Positions 55,418 through 63,974 of a stretch of 64,000 bases of DNA are shown here, piece after piece. The stretch comes from Chloroflexus sp. Y-396-1 (GTDB lineage: Bacteria > Chloroflexota > Chloroflexia > Chloroflexales > Chloroflexaceae). Numbering within the stretch: the first letter of the stretch is position 1; the number at the start of each line of letters is the position of its first letter. The stretch is from assembly GCF_000516515.1 (NCBI RefSeq), contig NZ_KI911784.1, forward strand, positions 2,822,881 to 2,886,880. The letters are read 5' to 3'. Position numbers and translations under genes: made by a program. Below the pieces are notes generated by a model. It was given only the letters and a program-made list of their open reading frames with translations, searched no databases and was not told where the DNA came from.

Positions 55418-56264
55418 CGATTGTCATCGTGCATATTGTGCAAAACGCTTGTTGCTGCCTAGTTTTGATAAGCTGGTTTGCCCAGTTGTTTCAAGCATGC
55501 TATCATAAAGCGAGTTATACAAAATGTGAGTCCACTGCAAAGACTCACACGGAGAACACTAAGATAGATGATTCCAGGTAAACTCTCTGGGTGTCTTCTC
55601 TGCTGATGAATTAACTTGTACCAGGCAAACCGTATGTTAGGCTCCTAACCGTATGCGACAGCAAGCGGAAAGCAGTGAACGAACGTGATAGGTGCTGCAC
55701 GAGGTGAGCGCGATGATCCAGAGAGGTATTCGGCGTGCTCTGGTTTTGGTCGTGTTCACCAATGAACTCATTCCCTCCTGCACGACGATTGCCAAAGCCA
55801 TTTGCCCTGGTGCGCGGGCCTACGGCTCGTATCCTGCGCTGCGTGGATGAAACTCTGATACGTCTCCACCGCCTTGCTGGTGATGCCCGTCACGGTATCG
55901 GGCGAGGTGGGTTCACCCCCGCTTGCTGGGAGAGGTTGGGAAGCATACGAGGGGATCCTGGAGGGTGATAGAGGAGGATGCGCCACCGATGGGTACCAGC
56001 CGCTCATCGCACTGTGGGCCAGCGGCCGTGCTCGTAAGCTATCGTGCAGGGTGGGATTCATTGGTAGCTGGTACAGTATGTTCGTCCGTGTCACCCCCTG
56101 TTGCATCATTCGGGCATCGTAGGTGATCCGAAGCTGGGAACACTGCAAATATGATCGGTGGTTCTGCTGGTATTAGTGCGGGCAATTCAAAGTAGTATCC
56201 AATGGTTAGTGCCCTCGTTCCATCCTGGAAGGGGGCACTTATGTGATAATTTAGGAATACGCTC
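55418..56264. other. Intergenic region with dispersed repeats
   Basis: No supported gene. The block at about 55743-55815 resembles 24188-24272 (both contain TGTTCACC...CACGACGAT...CCAAA and GTGCGC). A family-2-like palindrome follows at 55809-55834. The last part (56000-56264) shows only low-level repeat character. Confidence 0.45.
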
Positions 56265-56744
56265 ATGCGCGAATTTGGGCTGACCCTACTCTATCGCTGG
56301 TTAATTCTTTTGCGCTTCGTCGCATGGCGTGTGTTTCGTCCCCGCGCTATTGGTGTTCGGGTTGTGGTACGACGTGGCGATGAGTTTTTGTTGGTACGTC
56401 ACCGGGGTGGGGTGGCGCCATGGGGCTTACCTGGAGGCGCAATTGATTGGGGCGAGGCGCCGGCTGATGCGGCCCGTCGTGAGGTCATGGAAGAGAGCGG
56501 TTGCCCGGTAACGATTACGGGTTTGCATGGAGTGTTCCACTATCTGGCTCATGGCCTAAGTGATTATATTATTGTGTTCACAGCGGTGGCCGATGGATCA
56601 GCACTGCCACCAGTCGGTGATCTTGAAATTTGCGATGCACGCTTCTTCCACCCTGATCAGTTGCCGGTAGGGGTTGAGGCCGGGAGTGTACGCCGCATTG
56701 CTGAGGCACGTCGTGGTGAGAGTGGTTTGTTTACGTCGTGGTGA
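56265..56744 (+). CDS. Nudix hydrolase (1)
   Basis: 159 residues. The Nudix box is complete: GGAIDWGEAP then ADAARREVMEESG (G-x5-E-x7-REV-x-EE-x-G). An N-terminal hydrophobic stretch (LLYRWLILLRFVAWRVF) is unusual for the family and may be a membrane-associating helix. It hydrolyses a nucleoside diphosphate linked to another group; substrate not predictable. It overlaps the upstream part of the next Nudix gene's leader by only a few bases, so the two are likely co-transcribed. Confidence 0.9.
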   Translation: MREFGLTLLYRWLILLRFVAWRVFRPRAIGVRVVVRRGDEFLLVRHRGGVAPWGLPGGAIDWGEAPADAARREVMEESGCPVTITGLHGVFHYLAHGLSDYIIVFTAVADGSALPPVGDLEICDARFFHPDQLPVGVEAGSVRRIAEARRGESGLFTSW

Positions 56745-56758
56745 ATGATGAGGTTTCT

Positions 56759-57256
56759 ATGCCCTACACACCAATTCTGGCTACGCTTGGCTACGTTTTA
56801 TCTTCTGATCGACAATCAGTGTTGATGGTTCATCGGAATGCACGTGCTGGCGATCAACATCTAGGGAAATATAATGGATTAGGTGGTAAACTCGAACGGT
56901 ATGAAGAGGTTGTAGCTGGTATTCAACGTGAGCTATATGAAGAAGCGGGCATTACGGCGCTCGAAATGACATTACGTGGGACGATCAGTTGGCCGGGTTT
57001 TGGCAAAAATGGTGAAGATTGGTTCGCTTTTATCTTTTTGATCACCAGTTTTGCCGGTGAACCTCCGCCCCGGAATGAGGAAGGTACACTCGAATGGGTG
57101 CCACTTCAGCGCGTAATGGATTTACCACTCTGGCCCGGTGATCGGCTGTTTTTGCCGCTCGTCTTTGATAATGACCCTCGTCCGTTTCACGGTGTGATGC
57201 CTTACGCCAATGGTCAACCAGTAGATTGGCGGTACAGCCGGATCGGTGCTGTCTGA
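56759..57256 (+). CDS. Nudix hydrolase (2), MutT/8-oxo-dGTPase-like
   Basis: 165 residues from ATG 56759 (GATGAGG upstream); an earlier GTG at 56738 lacks a ribosome site. Nudix box: GGKLERYEE then VVAGIQRELYEEAG. The features NARAGDQHLGKYNGLGGKLE and the C-terminal WPGDRLFLPLVFD match the 8-oxo-dGTP diphosphatase branch that cleans oxidised nucleotides, sensible in a phototroph, though this is inference. It lies 14 bp after the first Nudix gene. The two differ in sequence outside the box, so they are not a recent duplication. Confidence 0.9.
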   Translation: MPYTPILATLGYVLSSDRQSVLMVHRNARAGDQHLGKYNGLGGKLERYEEVVAGIQRELYEEAGITALEMTLRGTISWPGFGKNGEDWFAFIFLITSFAGEPPPRNEEGTLEWVPLQRVMDLPLWPGDRLFLPLVFDNDPRPFHGVMPYANGQPVDWRYSRIGAV

Positions 57257-57266
57257 TGCACCGTGG

Positions 57267-57308
57267 TATAATGCAGCTTATACGATCGTCCGTGCCATCG
57301 TCGCACGG
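57267..57308 (+). promoter_or_regulatory. Promoter -10 and leader hairpin of serS
   Basis: TATAAT at 57267-57272, just past the Nudix stop, and a hairpin at 57290-57308 (CCGTGC / GCACGG, 7-nt loop) that would start the transcript. The -35 element is poor. A T-box leader is excluded by length: only about 50 nt separate the likely start from the gene. Confidence 0.5.
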
Positions 57309-57331
57309 CATATTAAACCTTGGCTAAGCCT

Positions 57332-58603
57332 ATGCTTGACATCAAACTAATCCGTGAGCAACCCGATGAAGTGAAGCGCCGATTGGCTCGTTGTGGGGTT
57401 GATGGAGCCATCATCGATCAGGTATTGGCGTTTGATGAACAGCGCCGACGTTTAATTTACGAGGTTGAAACTCGTAAAGCAGAACGGAATACGGTCTCGA
57501 AGCAGATTGGCGCGATGAAAGATCCGGTCGAGCGGCAAGCAAAGATCGAGGCAATGCGGCGGTTGGGGGATGAGATTGCGGCGCTCGATCACCAACTGGC
57601 CGAAGTGGAAGAGCAGCAACGAGCGGCCATGCTTGAAATTCGTAATCTGCCTCATCCTGACGTGCCCGATGGTGTGGATGAACGGGACAATGTGGTAGTA
57701 TATCAAGAAGGTGAAGCGCGTCAATTATCATTTCCCGCTCGTCCCCATTGGGAGCTAGGGGAAGCGTTAGGTATTCTTGACTTTGAGCGAGGCGTGAAGC
57801 TGGCCGGTTCACGATTCTACGTCATGCGAGGGGCCGGTGCCCGTCTCCAGCGCGCCGTTATTCAGTGGTTGATCGATCTCCATTTAGAGCAGGGCTATCA
57901 AGAGGTCTATACGCCCTTTGTGGTCAAGGAGTCGGTGCTGTGGGCCTCTGGTCAATTGCCGAAGTTCCGCGATAATCTCTATCGCGATGAGGAGTCAGGG
58001 CTGTGGCTCGTACCAACGGCTGAAGTGCCGCTCACCAGCCTGTACGCCGATGAGATTCTCGAAGCGAGTCAGTTGCCGATCTATCACGTCGCGTACACGC
58101 CCTGTTTTCGCAAAGAACAGTTCAGTGCCGGACGTGATGTGCGTGGCATTAAGCGTGGGCATCAGTTTGATAAAGTTGAAATGTATATGTTTGTGACACC
58201 CGATCAGAGCTATCAGGCGCTCGAGAAGCTGCGTCGCGATGCCGAAGAGTGTGCCCGACGTTTAGGCTTACCGTTCCGCACCAAGCTGCTCTGTACAGGT
58301 GATCTCGGTTTTGGTTCGGCGAAAACCTACGATATTGAAGTGTGGGCGCCGGGGGTTGGCGAATGGCTGGAGGTCAGTTCGTGCTCAAACGTTGAAGCAT
58401 TTCAGGCCCGCCGCGCGAATCTTCGCTATCGCCCAGAACCGGGAGCGAAGCCAGAGTTTCTCCATACCTTGAACGGCTCAGGTTTAGGTTTGCCCCGCAC
58501 CATTATTGCGATTATGGAGAATTATCAGCAGGAAGACGGGAGTATTCTCATTCCTGAAGTGTTGCGCCCATATATGGGCGGAATGGAACGGATTGGCCCG
58601 TGA
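57332..58603 (+). CDS. serS: Seryl-tRNA synthetase
   Basis: 423 residues from ATG 57332 ([20 protein letters not shown], the usual SerRS start); a TTG 12 bp earlier is possible. Class II synthetase with an N-terminal antiparallel coiled-coil arm (about 25-110, [20 protein letters not shown]) that grips tRNA-Ser. Motif 2 is in [19 protein letters not shown] and motif 3 in [20 protein letters not shown]. It charges tRNA-Ser and selenocysteine tRNA with serine. The arm and catalytic core are complete. Confidence 0.97.
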   Translation: MLDIKLIREQPDEVKRRLARCGVDGAIIDQVLAFDEQRRRLIYEVETRKAERNTVSKQIGAMKDPVERQAKIEAMRRLGDEIAALDHQLAEVEEQQRAAMLEIRNLPHPDVPDGVDERDNVVVYQEGEARQLSFPARPHWELGEALGILDFERGVKLAGSRFYVMRGAGARLQRAVIQWLIDLHLEQGYQEVYTPFVVKESVLWASGQLPKFRDNLYRDEESGLWLVPTAEVPLTSLYADEILEASQLPIYHVAYTPCFRKEQFSAGRDVRGIKRGHQFDKVEMYMFVTPDQSYQALEKLRRDAEECARRLGLPFRTKLLCTGDLGFGSAKTYDIEVWAPGVGEWLEVSSCSNVEAFQARRANLRYRPEPGAKPEFLHTLNGSGLGLPRTIIAIMENYQQEDGSILIPEVLRPYMGGMERIGP

Positions 58604-58645
58604 TCAGCGGGGTTGGGCTAGGTGTTCAGAGAGGAAACGACGCTT

Positions 58646-59017
58646 ATGCCGGTGGTAATTCAGCTTACCAGTGCTATGCATGGTGGCACCACACCGAGTT
58701 GTGGGACGGGTGACCATAGCAGTTGCGGGCCAGATTGTGGTTGTGGTTGCCCCTATACCGGTATGGTTGAACGTGGTCGGGTAGAACCGGTCGCTCTGAT
58801 TGAACAACGGTACCCAGGGCAGTGGCTGGCGCTGGTCATCCCTCCCGGTGAAGATGAAGAGCGTCCAGAACGGGCGATGCTGGTCGCCTATAGTACTGAT
58901 CCAGATGAAGTATGGGACGCTGTAAGTCGGATTACCTTTAACCAGGTGGTGCATGTCTATTTTAATGGCCCACTGGCCGATTATCTGGCCTGGGCCGAAG
59001 CCGAATCGTCATGCTGA
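58646..59017 (+). CDS. Small Cys-rich protein of unknown function
   Basis: 123 residues from ATG 58646 (GAGAGGAAACGACGCTT upstream). A Cys cluster lies near the N-terminus (about residues 18-36): CGTGDHSSCGPDCGCGCPYTG, five Cys within twenty residues, resembling a metal site. The rest is a plain soluble fold (VALIEQRYPGQWLALVIPPG, MLVAYSTDPDEVWDAVSRIT) ending in Cys. The stop overlaps the next gene's start by 7 nt (ATGCTGA), so both are probably translated together. I do not recognise the family. A metal-binding or redox role is possible; the cluster could also be a small Fe-S or zinc motif. Confidence 0.65.
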   Translation: MPVVIQLTSAMHGGTTPSCGTGDHSSCGPDCGCGCPYTGMVERGRVEPVALIEQRYPGQWLALVIPPGEDEERPERAMLVAYSTDPDEVWDAVSRITFNQVVHVYFNGPLADYLAWAEAESSC

Positions 59018-59820
59018 CGGTAAGTGATTATCTGGCTCAACCGGTGATATATCCTGACGAGCGCATTCCCTACGGTGATCATGTTTGGCAGTTTGGTGAT
59101 CTCTATCTTGCTGATACCACACAACCGACCCCGGTTGTGATAATGATCCACGGTGGTTGCTGGCAGGCTGCCTATGATCTCACTCCGCTGAGCGCGTGTT
59201 GTGCCGATCTGCGGGCACGTGGGTACACCGTGTGGAGTCTTGAGTATCGTCGGCTCGGTAATGGTGGTGGTTGGCCGTATACGTTTCTGGATGTTGCTGC
59301 CGGTGTGGATCGGTTGCGCGATCTGGCGCAGCCCTATATGCTCGATCTGAACCGTGTCATTGCAGTCGGACATTCGGCGGGTGGGCAGTTAGCCCTCTGG
59401 CTGGCCGCTCGCTCCAGACTCCCGATCACCGGTCAACTCTATACGCCGAACCCGTTGCCAATTCAGGGTGTGGTAGCCCTGGCCGCCGTAGCTGATCTGG
59501 TTCAGGGTGTAACCAAAACGGCCTGTGGTTCTGCCTGTGCCGAACTTGTTGGCAACGATGAAGTACGTTATCAAGAGGCATCACCCCGTGCGCTCTTGCC
59601 ACTCGGTGTACCGCATCGCCATCTGGTCGGTCACGAAGACCTTATCGTACCGGCAGCATACGTAGCTGATTTTGTCGCTACAGCTTGCCAGGTCGGTGAT
59701 CCGGCGCACCTTACTATTCTCCCTGCTTGTGGACACTTTGAGCTAACGACTCCCTCTAGCACAGCATGGCTCTCGGTGGTGGCTGCTATTGATGAAATAC
59801 TGACTCAGAATCGGTCTTAA
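59011..59820 (+). CDS. Alpha/beta hydrolase, esterase/formamidase-like
   Basis: 269 residues. The oxyanion-hole motif MIHGGCW and the nucleophile elbow GHSAGG place it in the BD-FAE/carboxylesterase-like group. The later Asp is in VGHEDLIVP and the His in ACGHFELT, completing a triad. The YPDERIPYGDHVWQFGDLYL start has no signal peptide, so it is cytosolic. Translationally coupled to the Cys-rich gene. Kynurenine formamidases share the HGG(x)W motif, but no tryptophan-degradation gene is nearby, so substrate stays open. Confidence 0.88.
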   Translation: MLTVSDYLAQPVIYPDERIPYGDHVWQFGDLYLADTTQPTPVVIMIHGGCWQAAYDLTPLSACCADLRARGYTVWSLEYRRLGNGGGWPYTFLDVAAGVDRLRDLAQPYMLDLNRVIAVGHSAGGQLALWLAARSRLPITGQLYTPNPLPIQGVVALAAVADLVQGVTKTACGSACAELVGNDEVRYQEASPRALLPLGVPHRHLVGHEDLIVPAAYVADFVATACQVGDPAHLTILPACGHFELTTPSSTAWLSVVAAIDEILTQNRS

Positions 59821-59974
59821 GGCGGATAGACGATTGTGACTAAGCTTGCTATACTTTTCACAGGTCGAGCGATGGAGCAACAGACATCGCCCGACGTGTA
59901 TCCTCCCAATCCTCACTGTTGCTCCCCATAATCCCCCTACGGCCACCAGAAAGTGGCCGTTGCCACATCAGTAC

Positions 59975-60013
59975 GGGTCATCGGGTGATGCCCGGTGACC
60001 CATACCGCTTTTT
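59975..60013 (+). terminator. Intrinsic terminator of the esterase operon
   Basis: An imperfect stem (GGGTCATCGGG / CCCGGTGACCC) is followed by ATACCGCTTTTT. A second small hairpin (GGCCAC / GTGGCC) lies upstream at 59941-59958. Confidence 0.7.
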
Positions 60014-60097
60014 ATGCGCTATAATAGAACTACTATCGACTGTTGGTTAGATTTGCGTTATACTAAGTACAGTAATGAACGGTTTGAGGAGTTTTGT

Positions 60098-60544
60098 GTG
60101 TTAACCTCGGATGAGTTAACGCCAACCAGTAATGCCTGTACCCAACGTGAGCTAGAGTTGTTGCGCCGTGAACTGAACGACGCCCATGCTCTGATCCGGT
60201 CGTTGCGTCGTCAATTGGAAAAAGCTCTGGCGGCTGCGCAGGAAGCTCAGCGTGCCCATGCCAAAATGGTTGAAACTCTTACCGAGACGATGCGCGAAAA
60301 TACGATTCTTTGTCACGAACGAGATATGTGGCGTGCTCGCGCCCAACGCCTCGAAGCCTCACTCCACGAAGAACAGCGTTCCAAGGCGGTTATTGACATC
60401 AGTTCACTGGCCGGTCAGATCAGCGAAGACGAAGTAAATGCGATCCGCAAGGCAATGGCCCGTCTCCACCATCCTGATGTCGGCGGTGATCCAGAACGGA
60501 TGAAAGCCTGGAATGCAGCCCTTGATCGCCTCTTCCGTCAGTAA
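60098..60544 (+). CDS. Coiled-coil protein with C-terminal HPD (J-domain-like) helix pair
   Basis: 148 residues from GTG 60098, with GAGGAG 6 nt upstream. Residues about 12-115 form a long heptad-rich coiled coil (ELELLRRELNDAHALIRSLR, RAQRLEASLHEEQRS). The last ~45 residues read VNAIRKAMARLHHPDVGGDP then MKAWNAALDRLF: a short helix, the invariant HPD of DnaJ proteins, a GGD spacer and a final helix. Only the core HPD element is present, so it is not a full co-chaperone. It may recruit an Hsp70 (DnaK), or the HPD may be coincidental. Two -10-like boxes lie upstream. Standalone gene. Confidence 0.75.
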   Translation: MLTSDELTPTSNACTQRELELLRRELNDAHALIRSLRRQLEKALAAAQEAQRAHAKMVETLTETMRENTILCHERDMWRARAQRLEASLHEEQRSKAVIDISSLAGQISEDEVNAIRKAMARLHHPDVGGDPERMKAWNAALDRLFRQ

Positions 60545-60565
60545 CGTGCGCGTTAGGAGACGGTG

Positions 60566-60617
60566 TGCTTTCCAGCCCGTTGCTCTCCAGTAGCAAGATT
60601 GCTTCAACGGGAAAGCA
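60566..60617. terminator. Hairpin after the coiled-coil/HPD gene
   Basis: Arms TGCTTTCC...CCCGTTG and CAACGGG...AAAGCA enclose the spacer; no T-run follows. Possibly a 3' stabilising structure. Confidence 0.4.
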
Positions 60618-60809
60618 AGAACTGCTTTGTGCTAGTGGCTGCGACGCGAAAGTTTCGTCATTTTCCAATTCTATCAAGCAGGATCGTGTAGAAGGGCGCA
60701 GCACTGTGTCCCTACGATGGGAGCGGCTCAGATAGGCTCACAAAGCACGATAAGATGTTTTTGCCCATTCTTGTCTACAGCATAATCTTGTGTTATCGGG
60801 AATAACTGT

Positions 60810-62318
60810 ATGTCTGGTTCTGATACAAGTTATCCACAAGAGTCGGTCTGGATTCTCGGTGATCAGCTTAGTTCCCGTCATCCCGGTCTCATCCCAGGGC
60901 GGCGGGTTGTCTTGATCGAGTCATTGGCCCGTCTCAATCAGCGTCGCTACCATCGACGAAAGCTGGTGTTGATCGTCAGCGCAATGCGTCATTTCGCCAA
61001 CGAACTACATGCGGCTGGTTATGAAGTCGATATACGTTCAGCACCGGATTTTTTGCAGGGTCTGCGCGATCACATTGTCCAGTTTGATGTACGACATTTG
61101 GTTTGTATGGCGGCTGCCGAATACAATACCCGTCAATTCCAGCAGCATCTGGCTGCCGAACTGGGTATCGCAGTGACGATCCTCCCTAACACGCTCTTCC
61201 TGGTTGAACGCTATCCACCATCACGCTCACCGGCGCTTATGGAGCCATTTTATCGGGCAATGCGTCGACAAACCGGTTTACTGATCGAGCCAAATGGTGA
61301 GCCAACCGGTGGCGTCTGGAATCTTGATCGTGAGAATCGGCGTCGCTACGATGGTCGTCCGGTACCTCAGCCGTTGCGCTTTCCCGCCAACGAGATGACG
61401 CGACAGGTTATTGATGATCTGTCACATCGTTGCCCCGAGGCAATCGGTTCAGCAGATACCTTCGATCTACCGGTGACACGGGCACAGGCTCTGGCTGCGC
61501 TCGAAGATTTTATCACACACCGGCTGGCGGACTTTGGCCCGTTTGAAGATGCGATGAGTGCCGATCATGACCTCTTATTTCATTCGCAGCTCTCACCTCT
61601 TCTCAATATTGGGCTGCTCGATCCACTGGAGACGGCATCTGCGGCGGTGAACGCTTATCACAGGGGGCTGGCCCCGTTGTCTTCGGTTGAGGGTTTTGTG
61701 CGCCAGATTATTGGCTGGCGCGAATATATCTACTACCGCTATTGGGAATTGATGCCGGCATTGTTGGAAGCCAATGCCTGGCAGGCCGAGCGTCCGTTAC
61801 CGACGTGGTACTGGAGTGGTGAGACGCGCATGCGTTGCATGAGCTGCGTTATTCGTCGCGTCTTACGAAGTGGCTACTGTCACCACATTGAGCGGTTAAT
61901 GATCTTGTGTAATTTTGCGCTTCTGGCAGGCATCAAGCCGCGTGCAGTGAATGATTGGTTTCTCGAGTGCTATGTCGATGCTTATGAATGGGTAGTAACC
62001 CCCAACGTGATCGGGATGGGCTTACATGCCGACGGTGGACGGACTGCAACGAAGCCGTACATTGCCAGTGCAGCCTATATCGACAAAATGAGTGACTACT
62101 GTCGCGGATGTGTTTACGACCGCAAAGCACGGGTAGGGCCGCGCGCCTGTCCGTTCAACACACTATACTGGCATTTTCTCATCGTTCATGAAGCGACGCT
62201 GCGGGCTAATCCACGACTGGGGCCGGCAGTGCTGGGTTTGCAACGCTTGACACACACAGAACGTCAGGAAATTGTCCGCCAGGCGCAGGAACTTTTGCAG
62301 CGACTAGACACATTGTGA
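60810..62318 (+). CDS. Cryptochrome/photolyase-related protein of the FeS (6-4) type
   Basis: 502 residues. The family of deoxyribodipyrimidine photolyase-related proteins: N-terminal antenna domain starting VWILGDQLSSRHPGL, then the FAD-binding catalytic domain (GWREYIYYRYWELMP, ECYVDAYEWVVTPNVIGM). Four Cys sit at 343, 431, 434 and 447 (CMSC, CRGC, RACPFN). The spacing equals that of the iron-sulfur ligands of the Agrobacterium (6-4) photolyase PhrB as I recall it, shifted by seven residues. It would repair (6-4) photoproducts using light, with FAD and a lumazine-type antenna. That fits a sun-exposed mat phototroph. Confidence 0.9.
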   Translation: MSGSDTSYPQESVWILGDQLSSRHPGLIPGRRVVLIESLARLNQRRYHRRKLVLIVSAMRHFANELHAAGYEVDIRSAPDFLQGLRDHIVQFDVRHLVCMAAAEYNTRQFQQHLAAELGIAVTILPNTLFLVERYPPSRSPALMEPFYRAMRRQTGLLIEPNGEPTGGVWNLDRENRRRYDGRPVPQPLRFPANEMTRQVIDDLSHRCPEAIGSADTFDLPVTRAQALAALEDFITHRLADFGPFEDAMSADHDLLFHSQLSPLLNIGLLDPLETASAAVNAYHRGLAPLSSVEGFVRQIIGWREYIYYRYWELMPALLEANAWQAERPLPTWYWSGETRMRCMSCVIRRVLRSGYCHHIERLMILCNFALLAGIKPRAVNDWFLECYVDAYEWVVTPNVIGMGLHADGGRTATKPYIASAAYIDKMSDYCRGCVYDRKARVGPRACPFNTLYWHFLIVHEATLRANPRLGPAVLGLQRLTHTERQEIVRQAQELLQRLDTL

Positions 62319-62557
62319 TCGTTGAGAGCCGATCCGAAAACCCGTCTCACGGTGCAACCGGGATTACAGGCACAGCGCCGCTACGCCTCAATCGATCTTC
62401 TTCTGCTTCTCACCACAGGATTTTTTACCTCCAGATTGACAAAGAACGTTAAGAGGTCGTGAATTGTCCATTTGCAGGCCAGGATACCTATTGCACAGTG
62501 CAGTATAATAAACATGAACCTATCAATCTGGTTGTCTTGCAGACGTCATCTCAGGCC

Positions 62558-62587
62558 TTGAAGGTGATGAACGAACAGTGCTATAAT
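62558..62587 (+). promoter_or_regulatory. Promoter immediately before hflX
   Basis: TTGAAG (62558-62563), 18-bp spacer, TATAAT (62582-62587). The predicted start point, 62593-62595, falls on the first ATG of hflX. A second TATAAT at 62504-62509 lies farther upstream. Confidence 0.6.
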
Positions 62588-62594
62588 CCAGATA

Positions 62595-63974
62595 ATGATG
62601 AGACGATTGAATATTCAGTCAAAGGAGACACCCATTAACGCCTTGCGAACTCACGACGGAAAACGCCTGTACCCTACGACGTCACCACGCCGACGCGCCT
62701 TGCTGGTAGGTGCGGAGATTGCCAGCCTACGCAGTCCATGGCCAGTCGAAGACTCTCTTGATGAGCTAGAGCTGCTCGCCAAAACAGCGGACCTTGAGGT
62801 GGTAGGTCGCATCTTTCAGCGCCTGCCAGAGCCACAACCAAAGTTTTTTATCGGCCCCGGTAAGGTAAAAGAGGTCGCTGCATTGCGCGAGCAGACGCAA
62901 GCTGACCTTATCGTATTCGACGAGGAATTGAGTCCGGCCCAGACGCGCAATCTTGAAGAGGAGTTACAGACTCAGGTTATTGATCGGACGGGTCTGATCC
63001 TCGACATCTTTGCGCGCCATGCACGAACGCACGAAGGGCGGCTTCAGGTCGAGCTGGCCCAGTACCAGTACCTGCTGCCTCGTTTGCGTCGACAATGGAC
63101 ACACCTCGAACGACAGGCCGGTACGGGTGGTACGGCAGCAGGTGGTGTGGTTGGTTTGCGTGGGCCTGGTGAGACTCAGCTTGAAATTGACCGCCGGTTG
63201 ATTGAGCGCCGCATTGCATGGCTGAAAGAACAACTGGCTGACGTTCATCGGCACCGCGAATTGTACCGCCAGCGCCGACGACAGGCCGGGATACCGGTGA
63301 TCGCTCTTGTCGGTTATACCAATGCCGGTAAAAGCACCTTGCTCAATGCTATGACCGGCGCTGACGTGCTGGCTGAAGATAAGCTGTTTGCAACCCTTGA
63401 TCCGACGACGCGGCAGGTGTTGCTGCCCGGTAATATCGTTGCACTTATGACCGATACGGTCGGTTTTATTCAGAAATTGCCGCCACAGCTTATCGCGGCG
63501 TTTCGGGCAACCTTGGAAGAGATTGAGGAAGCTGATGTACTGCTGCATGTCGTCGATGTTACTCATCGTAATGCACAAGAGCACGCGCAAACGGTCGAGC
63601 AAACGCTGCGCGAATTAGGTGTTGCCGATAAGCCGATTCTGACCGTCCTCAACAAGATCGACCTGCTCGAAGGGGCAACCGCTGAGGATGTCGGTCAGAT
63701 CGCGGCCGAAATGGGGTTGCCTAAAGATATTATTGCAGTTTCGGCTGCACGCGGATGGGGATTACAGACGTTAGGTGAACGAATCGTGGAAACGCTGGCC
63801 CGGCACATGGTGCGGGTCGATGCGTATATTCCATATCAGCGGAACGATCTGGTTGCACTCTGGCGGCAGCGCGGTGTGATTGAGGTCGAAGAGTTTGGGA
63901 GTGAGGGCGCTCATATTGTTGGCCGATTACCTCCGGCACTGGCGCCTCAATTTGCCTGCTTTGCACGAATGTAG
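62595..63974 (+). CDS. hflX: Ribosome-associated GTPase HflX
   Basis: 459 residues if ATG 62595 is used. HflX N-terminal domain (RRRALLVGAEIASLRSPWPV, KFFIGPGKVKEVAAL, FDEELSPAQTRNLEEEL), the glycine-rich GTGGTAAGGVVGLRGPGETQ and a GTPase domain (G1 GYTNAGKST, switch I ATLDPTT, G3 DTVGF, G4 NKID). It splits stalled ribosomes after stress. No ribosome site precedes the two ATGs; AAAGGAG at 62621-62627 lies 6 nt before an in-frame ATT (62634), so the start is open. The C-terminal domain is present (VDAYIPYQRNDLVALW). Confidence 0.95.
   Translation: MMRRLNIQSKETPINALRTHDGKRLYPTTSPRRRALLVGAEIASLRSPWPVEDSLDELELLAKTADLEVVGRIFQRLPEPQPKFFIGPGKVKEVAALREQTQADLIVFDEELSPAQTRNLEEELQTQVIDRTGLILDIFARHARTHEGRLQVELAQYQYLLPRLRRQWTHLERQAGTGGTAAGGVVGLRGPGETQLEIDRRLIERRIAWLKEQLADVHRHRELYRQRRRQAGIPVIALVGYTNAGKSTLLNAMTGADVLAEDKLFATLDPTTRQVLLPGNIVALMTDTVGFIQKLPPQLIAAFRATLEEIEEADVLLHVVDVTHRNAQEHAQTVEQTLRELGVADKPILTVLNKIDLLEGATAEDVGQIAAEMGLPKDIIAVSAARGWGLQTLGERIVETLARHMVRVDAYIPYQRNDLVALWRQRGVIEVEEFGSEGAHIVGRLPPALAPQFACFARM

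Noticed and set aside
57257-57331. T-box riboswitch before serS
   Set aside because: The leader is too short and lacks the T-box sequence; only a small hairpin is present.
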